Origin: Rubrobacter_D sp963840835
GTDB taxonomy: Bacteria > Actinomycetota > Rubrobacteria > Rubrobacterales > Rubrobacteraceae
DNA length: 64,000 bases
Assembly: GCA_963840835.1 (NCBI GenBank)
Contig: CAWJAM010000006.1
Coordinates: forward strand, 372,001-436,000
Reading direction: 5' to 3'
The notes below the pieces were generated by a model. It made no database searches and was not told where the DNA came from. It saw only the letters and a list, made by a program, of their open reading frames with translations. The position numbers were made by a program, and so were the translations under genes. This document shows positions 40,240-48,846 of the stretch, piece by piece (positions within the stretch are counted from its first letter, which is position 1; every line of letters begins with the position of its first letter).

Positions 40240-42870
40240 TCAGGTATTGGAACGGGTTCTGCCCCTTTCGCCGCCGAACAGGTAGGCAGCGAGCAGGAAC
40301 GCCGTCCCGAAGCCGCAGAACAGAAGTATGCGCAGGATGGGCGCTACTGCCGCGAGGTCGTAAAGGAACAGCTTGGCCACCACCAGCGCGAGCACGATGT
40401 AGCCCGCCTTGGAGGACCAGTAGACTAGCGCCGCCGAACCAGTATCTCCTGATGAGGGAGACAGCAAGAGGGCGGGACCGGCGAGAAGTGCAACGGAGAG
40501 CACGCCCCACGCGACGCTAACGAGCGCGCTCCCGCCCGAGAGAGGATCAAGAACCGTCCACGACCAACACAGCGCGAAGAAGGTGGAAGACGCAAGCAGT
40601 GGTACCGCCGCCAAGGGGAGCAGGCTCTCCTGCTCCCAGGCGGTAGAGGAACCTCTGGGTGCATTGCCCCATAAGAAGAGGAGCTCGGTGACGGCGAACA
40701 GCACGAGGACGCCGACGAGGTTGGCGAAGTGGGCACCTGGCGCGAACAATGCTTGGGAGGCGTCGGAGTGATAGCCCGTCCACGTCCCGGCAGTGTCGAG
40801 GCGCGACCACAGCCACGGCGCGACCACGCAGAGCACCACGCCGACGTCGAGCCAAGATGCCACCCACGATGGTACAAGCGAGCCGCCCGTGGTCAGCAGG
40901 TTGTGCTCGGAGAAGAATCGCGCGAGCGCCAGGGCGAGTGCGTAAAGCGCGATAAAGGCAAAGGAGGACCCGGAAGGGAGGTCCGCACGGGCGAACTCTG
41001 AGACGACACCCAATGCCAGGAGCAGGTGCCCATGCAAACGGGAACACACGGCCGCGCCGCGCCAGGGCGAGGCGTCCGCCCCCTCTCCCATCCGGCCGAC
41101 GAAGAACAGGGAGGCGACCACCCCGAGCAGGGAGACGGCATCGCCGTTCAGGAAAGGAAGGTAGGCGGCATCGCCCCCCATGCCCGTCGCGCCGAACGGG
41201 TTGGTTGCGCGCCACGCCACGGTGATCAAAGAGTAGAGCGTAGCGAACGCCAGGAGGAGCCAGGACATCACGGCGATGAGGCGGCGTCCGGCCAACCTCA
41301 TCGTCGCGTCGTCACTTTCGGAAGGACGCACGAGGTAGGCGAGAAGCGCGCCTTCCACAGCGAGAGCGCTTGCCAGCGCCACCCCGTCGAGAAGGAACAC
41401 CACGGCCAGCGTGAGGAGTACGACGGCGGCGATCACCTGCGTCCTGGCGTAGCGCAGTGCGAGGGAGATACCGCTTTCCCTAGAAGGCTCCCCGTAAGAT
41501 TCACGAGACGTTTCCGTCGAGCGGTCTTCCAGGAGCCCTGCAAGGGCGGATATCTCGAAGAACCCACCGGGCGCCTGCCTGCCTCCGTTGCCCTGCCGCC
41601 CCCTGGACGCACCGGCGACGGAGGAAGAGGGTAAATGAATGGCTTTGTTAGCAACGATGGCATAGGCGGCGAGATGGACGAGCGCCATCGCCACAGCGAG
41701 GGAGGCGAGGTGGACGCCGGAGAGGTTATCCGATGACCACGCGCTCCACGCGAACAACAAAGCGACGAGTGGAGCGACGCTGGTTGCAGCCGCCTCCGCC
41801 AGGACTCCACTACCGCTTCTCCCGTTCTCCGAAGAGACACTTGCCCTGGCGTCCGCTAGCAGGTAGCGGCGGGCGCTGGTGAGAAAGAGTATCGTCAGCC
41901 AGGCGACGAGCGCCCCCGTGGACACCGACCAAGCGGCGTCGGTGGGCAGTACGCCCTCTATAGAGGTGGTATAGGTGCGTGCGCCGAGGTCGGACACGGC
42001 GAGAATCGCCCATATGCCGAAGATGGCGGTGCCATACAGCGGACGCCATCCTCTCAAGACGTAGACCATCAAATAACCACCGAGCAGTAGCAGGGAGTAG
42101 GCGACCAGGGCTGGCACGTTGGAGTCGGGGGAGAGCAGCATGAACGGCGTCGCGTAGCCGCCCACGACGCCTAGCAGCGCGAGCCACTCCGCGTTCAGAC
42201 GCACCGCCGCCACGAATGCGAACGCGGTGGTGAGCACGCAGAAGGCAAACGCCGCCACGTAGGGCACGAGTTGCCACACGCTCCACGCGCCGAAGGCGGA
42301 AAGGTAGAACGCCACGACACCGCCGCCCACGAGCAGCTGCGAGTAGGCGGGACGGGAGGTTCTGGCAAGCAGCCCAAAGGCAGAGAGTGCGACGCCAATG
42401 GCCACGCCGCCCGCCACTCGCACGGCTGGCGTGAGCCATCCTTGCTCGACGCCCATCCGCAAGAGGAAGGACACGCCCACGAGAAGCAGGACGACGCCAG
42501 CTCTCGCCACCCACCATGTCGCGGACGGCAGCCCATCGGGAAACAGCCCGAAGAGCGGTTCCCTTTCTCGGGTGTTTTCGCCCCTGCGCCGTACGGTACT
42601 GCGGGTGGCTTCGGCGAAGGGAGAAGAGACGGGTTCCCTTTGCGTGGAACGCTCTGCGGCGGGAGCCGCTGGCTCGCCGAGAGTTTCCACACGCGCCTCG
42701 TTTTGCGTCTCTGCGCTAGCCCAAGCTTGCATCTGCGCCTGCACCTGTGCATGGGTTCGCACCTGCTCTCGGAGGTCGTCCACGTCCTTCTCCAACCGCT
42801 GCACGCGCTCTTCGAGGGGCGTTGCCCCGGTGCCCCCACCGTGTTCCGCTTCCCCGTTGCCCGCGACCAT
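40240..42870 (-). CDS. DUF2339 large polytopic membrane protein
   Basis: 876 residues. The N-terminus has a coiled coil (VQRLEKDVDDLREQVRTHAQ) and a Gln/Ala/Arg-rich linker, followed from about residue 115 by more than twenty hydrophobic helices. The signature of DUF2339 is clear: WWVARAGVVLLLVGVSFLLR, VAGGVAIGVALSAFG, LLVGGGVVAFYLSAFG and LLGVVGGYATPFML. The family is widespread and of unknown function. A TATAAT box lies 39 bases before the ATG. A loop of lower hydrophobicity with GASRGRQGNGGRQ appears mid-protein. Confidence 0.88.
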   Translation of the reverse strand: MVAGNGEAEHGGGTGATPLEERVQRLEKDVDDLREQVRTHAQVQAQMQAWASAETQNEARVETLGEPAAPAAERSTQREPVSSPFAEATRSTVRRRGENTREREPLFGLFPDGLPSATWWVARAGVVLLLVGVSFLLRMGVEQGWLTPAVRVAGGVAIGVALSAFGLLARTSRPAYSQLLVGGGVVAFYLSAFGAWSVWQLVPYVAAFAFCVLTTAFAFVAAVRLNAEWLALLGVVGGYATPFMLLSPDSNVPALVAYSLLLLGGYLMVYVLRGWRPLYGTAIFGIWAILAVSDLGARTYTTSIEGVLPTDAAWSVSTGALVAWLTILFLTSARRYLLADARASVSSENGRSGSGVLAEAAATSVAPLVALLFAWSAWSSDNLSGVHLASLAVAMALVHLAAYAIVANKAIHLPSSSVAGASRGRQGNGGRQAPGGFFEISALAGLLEDRSTETSRESYGEPSRESGISLALRYARTQVIAAVVLLTLAVVFLLDGVALASALAVEGALLAYLVRPSESDDATMRLAGRRLIAVMSWLLLAFATLYSLITVAWRATNPFGATGMGGDAAYLPFLNGDAVSLLGVVASLFFVGRMGEGADASPWRGAAVCSRLHGHLLLALGVVSEFARADLPSGSSFAFIALYALALALARFFSEHNLLTTGGSLVPSWVASWLDVGVVLCVVAPWLWSRLDTAGTWTGYHSDASQALFAPGAHFANLVGVLVLFAVTELLFLWGNAPRGSSTAWEQESLLPLAAVPLLASSTFFALCWSWTVLDPLSGGSALVSVAWGVLSVALLAGPALLLSPSSGDTGSAALVYWSSKAGYIVLALVVAKLFLYDLAAVAPILRILLFCGFGTAFLLAAYLFGGERGRTRSNT

Positions 42871-42891
42871 CTCGCCTCCGTCCGACCCTTG

Positions 42892-42914
42892 ACTTACAAC
42901 GTAAGTTTATTATA
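42892..42914 (-). promoter_or_regulatory. promoter -10 element and overlapping palindrome of the DUF2339 gene
   Basis: On the minus strand TATAAT (plus 42909-42914) lies 38 bases before the ATG at 42870. CTTACAACGTAAG (42892-42904), a 5-bp inverted repeat around AAC, sits just downstream of it, at or after the likely transcription start, where a repressor could bind. The -35 element is not clear. Confidence 0.5.
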
Positions 42915-43110
42915 GCGCATGCAGGGGTAGCTTCACTATAGGGAATTTGAGGGTATCTCAACACGAGCGGTTTGGGGAGCCCTGTCAGTTTCGTAAAATA
43001 GAAAACGATGCAACTCTTTACTGTGGCTCCAGCATCGTCGCCACCTGACCTACCGTCTTCCCCTGGTTCGTGAGGGGAGGCGCCGGCGGAACGAGCGGAA
43101 GGGGAGCGTA

Positions 43111-43425
43111 GTGCCGACAGAGTTTGCCGACCACCAGTGCCGAGCGATGCTAAGGGCTATCCACGAGCGCGAGGGCAGATGGGACCAGGTAGATCCCGAC
43201 ACCGAGGTCGCACGCATAGGCGAAGGCATCGGCTTGAGTGAAAACCAATCCTACGAGCTCTTCGGGCATCTCGTGGACGAAGGCTTCGTCGATCCGGGTC
43301 GAGCTTATGGGTCAGGGGGCGCGTTGCCGGGCAGCACCAGCCGGATCGTCGGACGCGAAGAGAACATGACGGTCATAGGCGACGACCTTCGGCTCACTCG
43401 CAAAGGGCGTGCCGAGATCCAGTAA
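43111..43425 (+). CDS. small winged-helix-like protein of unknown function
   Basis: 104 residues starting at GTG after AAGGGGAG. The order of segments (HQCRAMLRAIHEREGRW, EVARIGEGIGLSENQSYELF, GHLVDEGFVDP, then DLRLTRKGRAEIQ) fits a winged helix-turn-helix in which GLSENQSYELFGHL would be the recognition region and LTRKG the end of the wing. A role in DNA binding is inferred. It has no partner gene nearby. Confidence 0.55.
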   Translation: MPTEFADHQCRAMLRAIHEREGRWDQVDPDTEVARIGEGIGLSENQSYELFGHLVDEGFVDPGRAYGSGGALPGSTSRIVGREENMTVIGDDLRLTRKGRAEIQ

Positions 43426-43505
43426 TTTAACTCGAAGGACGCGGGGAGGCACCCGCGAGGCTACCTACGGACAACGGTACACGAATCTGTAGAGTCGGCT
43501 CAGGT

Positions 43506-44381
43506 TTAGTACGTCACGGCGTTAAGGCATACGGCCGGGAAGTCGTAGCCCTCGCCAGATCGGTACGGTCGAGCCGCTTCGTGCACCTGCTCCCGAACCG
43601 CTTTCTGCGCTTCGGGAGAAAGGGCCCGCAGGACGGTCGAGGCGGACGCGGCCGTCTCAGTCAGATAGCGCCAGTAAGCATCCTGATCGGCGAAAGGCCA
43701 ACGGAAGGCAATCTCCTCTATCTCGGGCTCTGCGAAGCCGGCACCCACCACGAGCTCTCGGATGTGCCCCGGGTCGGCCATGGCGAAGGCGGTGGGCGCC
43801 TTGGGATCGGGGGGCGGGATATGCCCCTGTGACTCCAGTACCCCGCCCACGAGAGAGAGAGCCGGGTTGCGTTCGCGGGCGGCCCAGACCGAGAAAGCTA
43901 GCCGACCCCCCGGACGCAGCACGCGCCGGGTTTCCGCGAAAGCTGCAGAGGGATCGATCATCAGCATGTAGGCCCAGCGGCAGAGGACGCCGTCGACACT
44001 ATCCGTCTTGAGATCCATTCGCTCGGCATCGAGTACCCTAAACTCCGCGTTCCGCACGCCCAGCTCCTCCGCCCTTCGGCGAGCCGCAGCAACCATCTCG
44101 GGTGTGAAATCCGTAACTATGACACGTCCCGACTGGCCCACCAGAGGTGCCGCCATGAGCCCGGTGTCGGCCAGGCCGGCGGCCAGTTCGAGCACGGTGT
44201 CCCCCGGCTTAGGATCGAGCCTTCGGACCATCCACTCTGTGACTGGACGAGAGGCCTTCCAGAGTTCTTCGCGCTGAGCGTACCAGCCGCGAGCCACGGC
44301 TCCCCATGCAGCCCTACTTTGCTGGCGTGCCGTTTCATGGTGCCCCGACATCTCCGCAGGCGGTGTCATGTCGCTCTCCAT
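43506..44381 (-). CDS. class I SAM-dependent methyltransferase
   Basis: 291 residues from ATG 44381 after GAGAG on the minus strand; an open frame extends 13 codons further. Motif I appears as VLELAAGLADTGLMAAPLVG, where the usual GxGxG is AAGLADTG, followed by IVTDFTPEMVAAARRRAEEL and GVRNAEFRVLDAERMDLKTD, then VDGVLCRWAYMLMIDP and RPGGRLAFSVWA. This is the UbiE/COQ5-like class seen twice elsewhere in this window. The C-terminal 80 residues are a variable lid. The substrate is unknown. Confidence 0.82.
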   Translation of the reverse strand: MESDMTPPAEMSGHHETARQQSRAAWGAVARGWYAQREELWKASRPVTEWMVRRLDPKPGDTVLELAAGLADTGLMAAPLVGQSGRVIVTDFTPEMVAAARRRAEELGVRNAEFRVLDAERMDLKTDSVDGVLCRWAYMLMIDPSAAFAETRRVLRPGGRLAFSVWAARERNPALSLVGGVLESQGHIPPPDPKAPTAFAMADPGHIRELVVGAGFAEPEIEEIAFRWPFADQDAYWRYLTETAASASTVLRALSPEAQKAVREQVHEAARPYRSGEGYDFPAVCLNAVTY

Positions 44382-44802
44382 TATGCATCTCTCTCGTGTA
44401 CCAAGATAGAGAGTCGACAAGATCGGCGCAAATTGTGTGCATTCAGAGCGGGTTTTGTCACCCCTCCGATCCTTGCGACGCCCGTCGAGACGTTCCGCAC
44501 CGCCCTAACTGCTTGAATACGTACGGGAGGCGCCGGCGGGGGCGGACCGCGACCGCCTTCTCGTGGGGAGGGTGCCGTATCCCCACCTAACTAAGGGCTG
44601 TCACAACATCTTCTTGTGCTCAATGAAGATGCGTCTCGATGAGCAGGAGGGTACCGCCCATCCACTGCTCAGGTAGGGTTGGCATCCTCAGAGGAAAGTT
44701 CGTCGTTCTGCAAACTCTGCTCCTCAGCCTCCAGACCTTCCAGAGCCTCCGCGACCAGAGGTGGAGGGGCTCCCTTTCAAGGTGTCCGCCCTGGACGAGT
44801 TG
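44382..44802. other. intergenic region before the insertion sequence
   Basis: No intact gene is seen. The stretch from about 44590 to 44790 is codon-like in places but frame-broken, and may be part of an older insertion; I could not assign it. Confidence 0.3.
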
Positions 44803-46250
44803 CCTAGCCCGGATTATTCATGAACGGCTCCGAAAGCTCCCGAGAGGGCGTGCCATAAGGCTTGCCCAGGATGTCCCGACGCCAGGTGTAGTCGGACCTT
44901 CGTGAGCAGTTCCCTGACCCTGCCTCCGATCTTTATGAGCCGAAGCCGCAAGCTGTCGAGCTGCATCCGCCGCGCCCCACCACGGAGCAGCTTCCTCCTG
45001 AGGGCATCCATGAGCCAGTAAGCCGCGGCATGCAGCAAGAGCCTGAACTGGTTGGCGATGAACCGATGGCAGCTCAGCCGATCCGCCTTCATGTGCACCT
45101 TTAGGTCCTTGATCCAGTTCTCGCTCTCTCCGCGCTTAGCGTAGAACTCGTAGAGGTCCTTCGGCCCGTCGGTCCTCGTGGTGAGGACGAAGCGCGTGTT
45201 CGTGCCTTTCTCCATCGCCTCGGCCTTGTAGACGACCCTGCGCTCATGCTCCCAGCTCGCCGCCCCATAGGAGCCCTCGGAGAAGAGCCTCGCCTTCTCG
45301 CCTATTTCCTCATGGCTCTCTTTCGCCTTGGCCAGCAGATCCTCCCCCATCCCTTCGAGGCGAGCGTTGGTGATCAGGCCCACGGTGTAGGTGATGCTCT
45401 CGGCCTCGCAGTAGTCGTAGAGGGCGGGCACGGCGAAGCCCGCGTCCGCCCTTATCTCTATCTCCGCCTCGGGCCATCTACCCCTCAGGCGAGAGACGAT
45501 GCGCTTCAAGAGGGCCACCGCCGAGTTGCTCGCGTGGGTGTTGCCCGCCCTCAAAAGCGTCCTGATCAGGTGCCCGCTCTCGCCGTCGAAGACGAGGAGC
45601 GGATGGTAGATGTGCTGACGGTAGTAGCCGTGGTAGTAGGAGCCTTCCTGATCGCCGTGGGTGGGATCCGCGGTAGAGTCGAGGTCCAAGAGCACCTTGC
45701 GCGGGGGGACGCCGCCCGAGGCGCGTTCGCTCAGGTAGAGTTCGAAGATGGCCTCGGCTATCCGATGGCACGAACGCCTGGTGGCCGCGTTCTCCAGGCG
45801 CGAGAGGGTGGGCTGGCTGGCCAGCTCCGCCCCGCTCTGGGGCATCGATCCGCATAGGAGCTTGAGCAAGGGGTCTTCGCGCAAGAAGTCCGCGTCGTCC
45901 TGGTCCTCGTAGCCGCACGCTATCTGGAAGACACGCTGCCTCACGAGCGACTCCAGGGAGTGGCGCCCTCGCCTCTTCCTCCACTCCGGCACGTGTTCGG
46001 AGATGGCCTCGCACAAGCCCAGCTCCGAATCCGCCTCGGCAAGCCAAACGAGCCCTCCATCGGAGGTGATGCGGCCTCCGTCGAAGGCGGCTTCGAGGGC
46101 GAGGGCGGTCTGCGTCTCAAAACGCATCCCCGATGTGGCACAATCGCTCATGAGGGAGCCTCCTTTGGCTAGGTTGAGTCTTCGAACAACCCGACCATAG
46201 CGGAGAAGGCTCCCCCTCTTCAACTACCTTCGTGAATAATCCGGGCTAGG
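44803..46250 (-). mobile_element. IS1380-family insertion sequence, apparently complete
   Basis: The element is 1,448 bp. Terminal inverted repeats are CCTAGCCCGGATTATTCATG (from 44803) and the complement of TTCGTGAATAATCCGGGC to 46250; 22 bp match with one mismatch. A single transposase gene fills it. The flanking four bases (GTTG left, ATGA right) do not match, so no target duplication is seen; the flanks may have been rearranged. Confidence 0.88.
44814..46151 (-). CDS. IS1380-family transposase
   Basis: 445 residues from ATG 46151, which follows AAAGGAGG on the minus strand; an upstream ATG at 46223 is possible. The DDE region includes LLDLDSTADPTHGDQEGSYY, IEIRADAGFAVPALYDYCE and RGESENWIKDLK, and the YHGYYRQHIYHPLLVFDGES segment is characteristic of the IS1380 group. 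No stop or frameshift interrupts it, and both element ends are present, so it may still be active. Its stop lies within the left inverted repeat. Confidence 0.93.
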   Translation of the reverse strand: MSDCATSGMRFETQTALALEAAFDGGRITSDGGLVWLAEADSELGLCEAISEHVPEWRKRRGRHSLESLVRQRVFQIACGYEDQDDADFLREDPLLKLLCGSMPQSGAELASQPTLSRLENAATRRSCHRIAEAIFELYLSERASGGVPPRKVLLDLDSTADPTHGDQEGSYYHGYYRQHIYHPLLVFDGESGHLIRTLLRAGNTHASNSAVALLKRIVSRLRGRWPEAEIEIRADAGFAVPALYDYCEAESITYTVGLITNARLEGMGEDLLAKAKESHEEIGEKARLFSEGSYGAASWEHERRVVYKAEAMEKGTNTRFVLTTRTDGPKDLYEFYAKRGESENWIKDLKVHMKADRLSCHRFIANQFRLLLHAAAYWLMDALRRKLLRGGARRMQLDSLRLRLIKIGGRVRELLTKVRLHLASGHPGQALWHALSGAFGAVHE

Positions 46251-46282
46251 ATGAGAAGCGATGTCGGGAATCAAGGTTGGGA

Positions 46283-46452
46283 CTATAGGCGGTGGCCGTC
46301 CTGGTCGGTCTCGTATTGTTGGGACTTGAACTTGTTCAGGAAGGCGACGATGGTGTCGTCTTGGCGCCGGATTAGCGTTGCACCGTCTTGCCAGATACCG
46401 TTCTCCGCCCACCATGGGCTCCCGGCTGGATCACCCTGGTTTTGGTGGTGAG
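46283..46452 (-). pseudogene. C-terminal fragment of a DUF2278 (YukJ-like) protein
   Basis: The minus strand reads HHQNQGDPAGSPWWAENGI then WQDGATLIRRQDDTIVAFLN and KFKSQQYETDQDGHRL before a stop at 46283. The NQGDPAG, NGIWQDG and VAFLNKF blocks are recalled as the C-terminus of DUF2278 proteins. Upstream the sequence switches at about 46452 to an unrelated transposase fragment on the other strand. The N-terminal portion of the gene is gone. Confidence 0.55.
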
Positions 46453-46457
46453 TTCCT

Positions 46458-46650
46458 GCCTTCCCGTTCCCCCGAACTGCAACCCGCCGAGAGGCTATGG
46501 CCACTCTCGGACGAAGCAGTGGCCAACCGCTACTTCGAGGCGATCGAGGATCTGCAGCAGGCACTGGTGGGCCGCTGCGTGGCATTACGAGAGCAGCCCG
46601 AACTCATCCGTTCTTACATCCGCTACCACTGGTGGCCGGAGGCAGCGTGA
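46458..46650 (+). pseudogene. C-terminal fragment of an IS630-type transposase
   Basis: Plus-strand frame reads FLPSRSPELQPAERLWPLSD, then EAIEDLQQALVGRCVALREQ and IRSYIRYHWWPEAA before TGA. The P-ELQPAERLW box with its Glu is the last catalytic block of IS630/Tc1-type transposases. The earlier catalytic blocks are absent, so the insertion that disrupted the DUF2278-like gene is itself truncated. Confidence 0.65.
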
Positions 46651-46726
46651 GAAGCAAAACTACTCAAACGGACTTGGTATGAGTGCAAACGCATCGAGAG
46701 TCTTACCCCGCTTTGTGGTGAAGGGT

Positions 46727-47218
46727 CGCGAGCCACCTCGTTCTGCTCGGTGTAACCTTCGCTCGCAAGACTTCGTGCCGCCTCGAGATCAGCAAAGGTA
46801 TATTTGCCTTGTGGAGCTACCTATCCATCATCTTCGGCGCGAGGAAGTGCTGCGAGAACTCTCCCACGCACCGCAGCACCTATCCGACGCGCCGCGAGTC
46901 CGGCGAACTCCCGCTCCATCTCAGCACCCACAAAGAAGCGCTCCAGCTCTTTTGCGGCAACCCCTGAGGTCCCAGATCCACAGAAAGGATCGAAGACCAG
47001 ATCCCCCTCCCCCGTAGAGGCCAGCACGGCGCGTCTGAGGAGGCGCAGGGGCTTCTGGGTGGGGTGGCGGCCGTGGAGCTTCTCCGTCATGGGCACGGCG
47101 GGGATGCGCCAGACGGAGGAGACCTGGGAGTTGGGATCGGGGGTGTTAATGAGGTTGTAGTTGAAGGTGTGGCGGGAGCGTTTATCTTTGGAGGCCCAGA
47201 TCAGGGTTTCATGGGCAT
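46727..47218. repeat. direct repeat, right copy
   Basis: About 490 bp nearly identical to 31245-31736 in the same orientation. Here it is embedded in the intact methyltransferase gene, continuing smoothly into its N-terminal half, which makes this the source copy. Confidence 0.88.
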
Positions 47219-47633
47219 GCGTGAAGGCGGTGTGGAGGGCGTTAGGGGGCGGGTCCGGTTTGTGCCAGGTGATCTGATTGATGAGCTTGAAGTTCATGCT
47301 CTGGAGCGCGAAGCCGAGGCTGAAGATGATGTGGTGCGTGCCCGTGACCCAGATGGTTCCGTCGGGCTTGAGGATGCGGCGCGCCTCTCGCAGCCACCCG
47401 ACGTTGAAGTGGTGATCCGATTCGAAACCCATGGACCTGTCCCAGGCACCCTTGTCCACGGGGGCAAGGCGTCCGTTCTTGACGGTCACGCCGCCGGTGG
47501 AGAGCCTGTAAGGCGGATCGGCGAAGATCATGTCCACGCAGCCGGGGGGCATGATCTTCATGAGATCCACACAATCGGCGAGGTAGACGATAGCCCCTGG
47601 CTCGCCGAACGCCTGGAAGTCCCTAAACTCCAT
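46821..47633 (-). CDS. DNA adenine/cytosine-N4 methyltransferase (beta-type motif order)
   Basis: 270 residues from ATG 47633; the frame is open to 47768 but family similarity begins at about residue 15 of this call. Catalytic motif IV is DMIFADPPYRLSTGG (about residues 32-46), followed by LREARRILKPDGTIWVTGTH, the target-recognition region HTAFTHAHETLIWASKDKRS, and only then the SAM-binding motif I, DLVFDPFCGSGTSG. This order marks the beta class. No restriction endonuclease gene is nearby, so it looks orphan. The target site cannot be read from sequence. A truncated copy lies at 31339-31736. Confidence 0.88.
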   Translation of the reverse strand: MEFRDFQAFGEPGAIVYLADCVDLMKIMPPGCVDMIFADPPYRLSTGGVTVKNGRLAPVDKGAWDRSMGFESDHHFNVGWLREARRILKPDGTIWVTGTHHIIFSLGFALQSMNFKLINQITWHKPDPPPNALHTAFTHAHETLIWASKDKRSRHTFNYNLINTPDPNSQVSSVWRIPAVPMTEKLHGRHPTQKPLRLLRRAVLASTGEGDLVFDPFCGSGTSGVAAKELERFFVGAEMEREFAGLAARRIGAAVRGRVLAALPRAEDDG

Positions 47634-47962
47634 GCCCTGTTTTAGGACACGGTGACCGCCGACTTTAGCGAGATGGGGCTTCAGGATTCTTCGAGAAGCT
47701 ACGCTCCTCCATGCTGATACCGGGCCTGGGTGGATGGCAACGGTACGACGCGGCCCACCATCGACCAAGGGCGCACGCCTTCGACTGCCCGTGGATTCCC
47801 GCTTTCGCGGGAATGATGTGTGAGGGAGGACCTCACGTGTGCCCGCGGTCGCGACGCGCTCCCGTTCAGGCGGACTCGGTATGAGAGGACCCCCGTTCGG
47901 GCGGGCTCGGTACGAGACGCGTGCTCCGAGAGGCGGCTATCCAGACGGTTCTCGGGTCCGGA
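47634..47962. other. 329-bp intergenic region
   Basis: No gene is seen. It holds the promoter side of the methyltransferase gene, a palindromic repeat at 47792-47815, and repeated CGGGCGG/CGGACTCGGTATGAGA blocks (47870-47915). The sirtuin gene ends at its right edge, so any terminator for that gene lies here. Confidence 0.35.
47792..47815. repeat. short palindromic intergenic repeat, copy 2
   Basis: TGGATTCCCGCTTTCGCGGG followed by AATGA, near-identical to copies at 10960-10985 and 58229-58254. Confidence 0.7.
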
Positions 47963-48754
47963 TCAGGACCCGTTCGGTCGCTCTTCGAGTGCCTGCCTCA
48001 CTCGCTCGACTGCCGTCGGGAGGACCTCGCCGATACCGGCCCACGCCCGCAGCGTTACCGTCTTATCGTAGGGGGTCTTGCCCTGGTTGATCAGGATCAC
48101 CCGGCTCCCGGATTTGAGCGCCACCCGCACGAGCGAGGCCGCCGGCTGCACCATTAGCGAAGAGCCCAGCACTAACATCAGGCCGCACCGACGGGCGTGA
48201 TGCTCGGCGAGCGCCAGCTCTTCTTGCGGCAGGGAATCGCCGAAGTTCACCACCGACGAGACGAGCCGACCGTTGCAGGCGGCGCAGACCGGCTGCCCTG
48301 ATACCGGCCTCTGGGTACGGTAAGCCGGGCCCCACCGGCCCGTATCCCATCCCGACTCTTGCCGGGTGTACGACCGTCCGCAGCTCGTGCAGCGCATGAG
48401 CTGCCCGTTGCCGTGCAGCTCCGCCAGTAGCTCGGGACGTATGCCCGAACGGCGGTGGAGGTTGTCGGTGTTCTGGGTGATCAGGAACCGGAGCTTGCCG
48501 AGGCGCTGGAGCTCGACGAGGGAGAGGTGGGATGCGTTGGGCGCGACCAGCTCACGCGGAACCCGCCACCGGGGCGCCGGCAGGCCGGCGTCGCGCCGCG
48601 TCCACACTCCGTCTGGACCGCGGAAGTCGGGGATGCCGGAGTCGGTGCTGATGCCCGCGCCCGTAAAGGCGACGACGTGCTCGGAGTCCATGATCCAACG
48701 TGCGATCTCCTCGATCTGCCGTTCGCGGCGTTTTCCTGCCCGGAAGACAGCCAT
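47963..48754 (-). CDS. Sir2-family NAD-dependent protein deacylase
   Basis: 263 residues. Sirtuin motifs are complete: FTGAGISTDSGIPDFRGPDG (about 30-49), ITQNTDNLHRRSG with the NAD-binding Asn-Asp, the catalytic His114 in LAELHGNGQ, and a zinc site with Cys122, Cys125, Cys157 and Cys160. SSVVNFGDSLP and VLGSSLMVQPA follow in the Rossmann part. It should remove acyl groups from lysines, coupled to NAD+ cleavage. No acetyltransferase or acetyl-CoA synthetase gene adjoins it. Start ATG 48754 follows GGAGGG on its strand. Confidence 0.92.
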   Translation of the reverse strand: MAVFRAGKRRERQIEEIARWIMDSEHVVAFTGAGISTDSGIPDFRGPDGVWTRRDAGLPAPRWRVPRELVAPNASHLSLVELQRLGKLRFLITQNTDNLHRRSGIRPELLAELHGNGQLMRCTSCGRSYTRQESGWDTGRWGPAYRTQRPVSGQPVCAACNGRLVSSVVNFGDSLPQEELALAEHHARRCGLMLVLGSSLMVQPAASLVRVALKSGSRVILINQGKTPYDKTVTLRAWAGIGEVLPTAVERVRQALEERPNGS

Positions 48755-48846
48755 GGTGGGCCCTCCTTCCCTTTACTCTTCCGCCACGGCTACTCGGACA
48801 CCAAGCCAGAGCCAGGCCACTTTTTTGGCCGCGGCGACCACCGACT

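Noticed and set aside
44803..46250. target-site duplication of the IS1380 element
   Set aside because: Bases adjoining the two ends (GTTG and ATGA) do not match.
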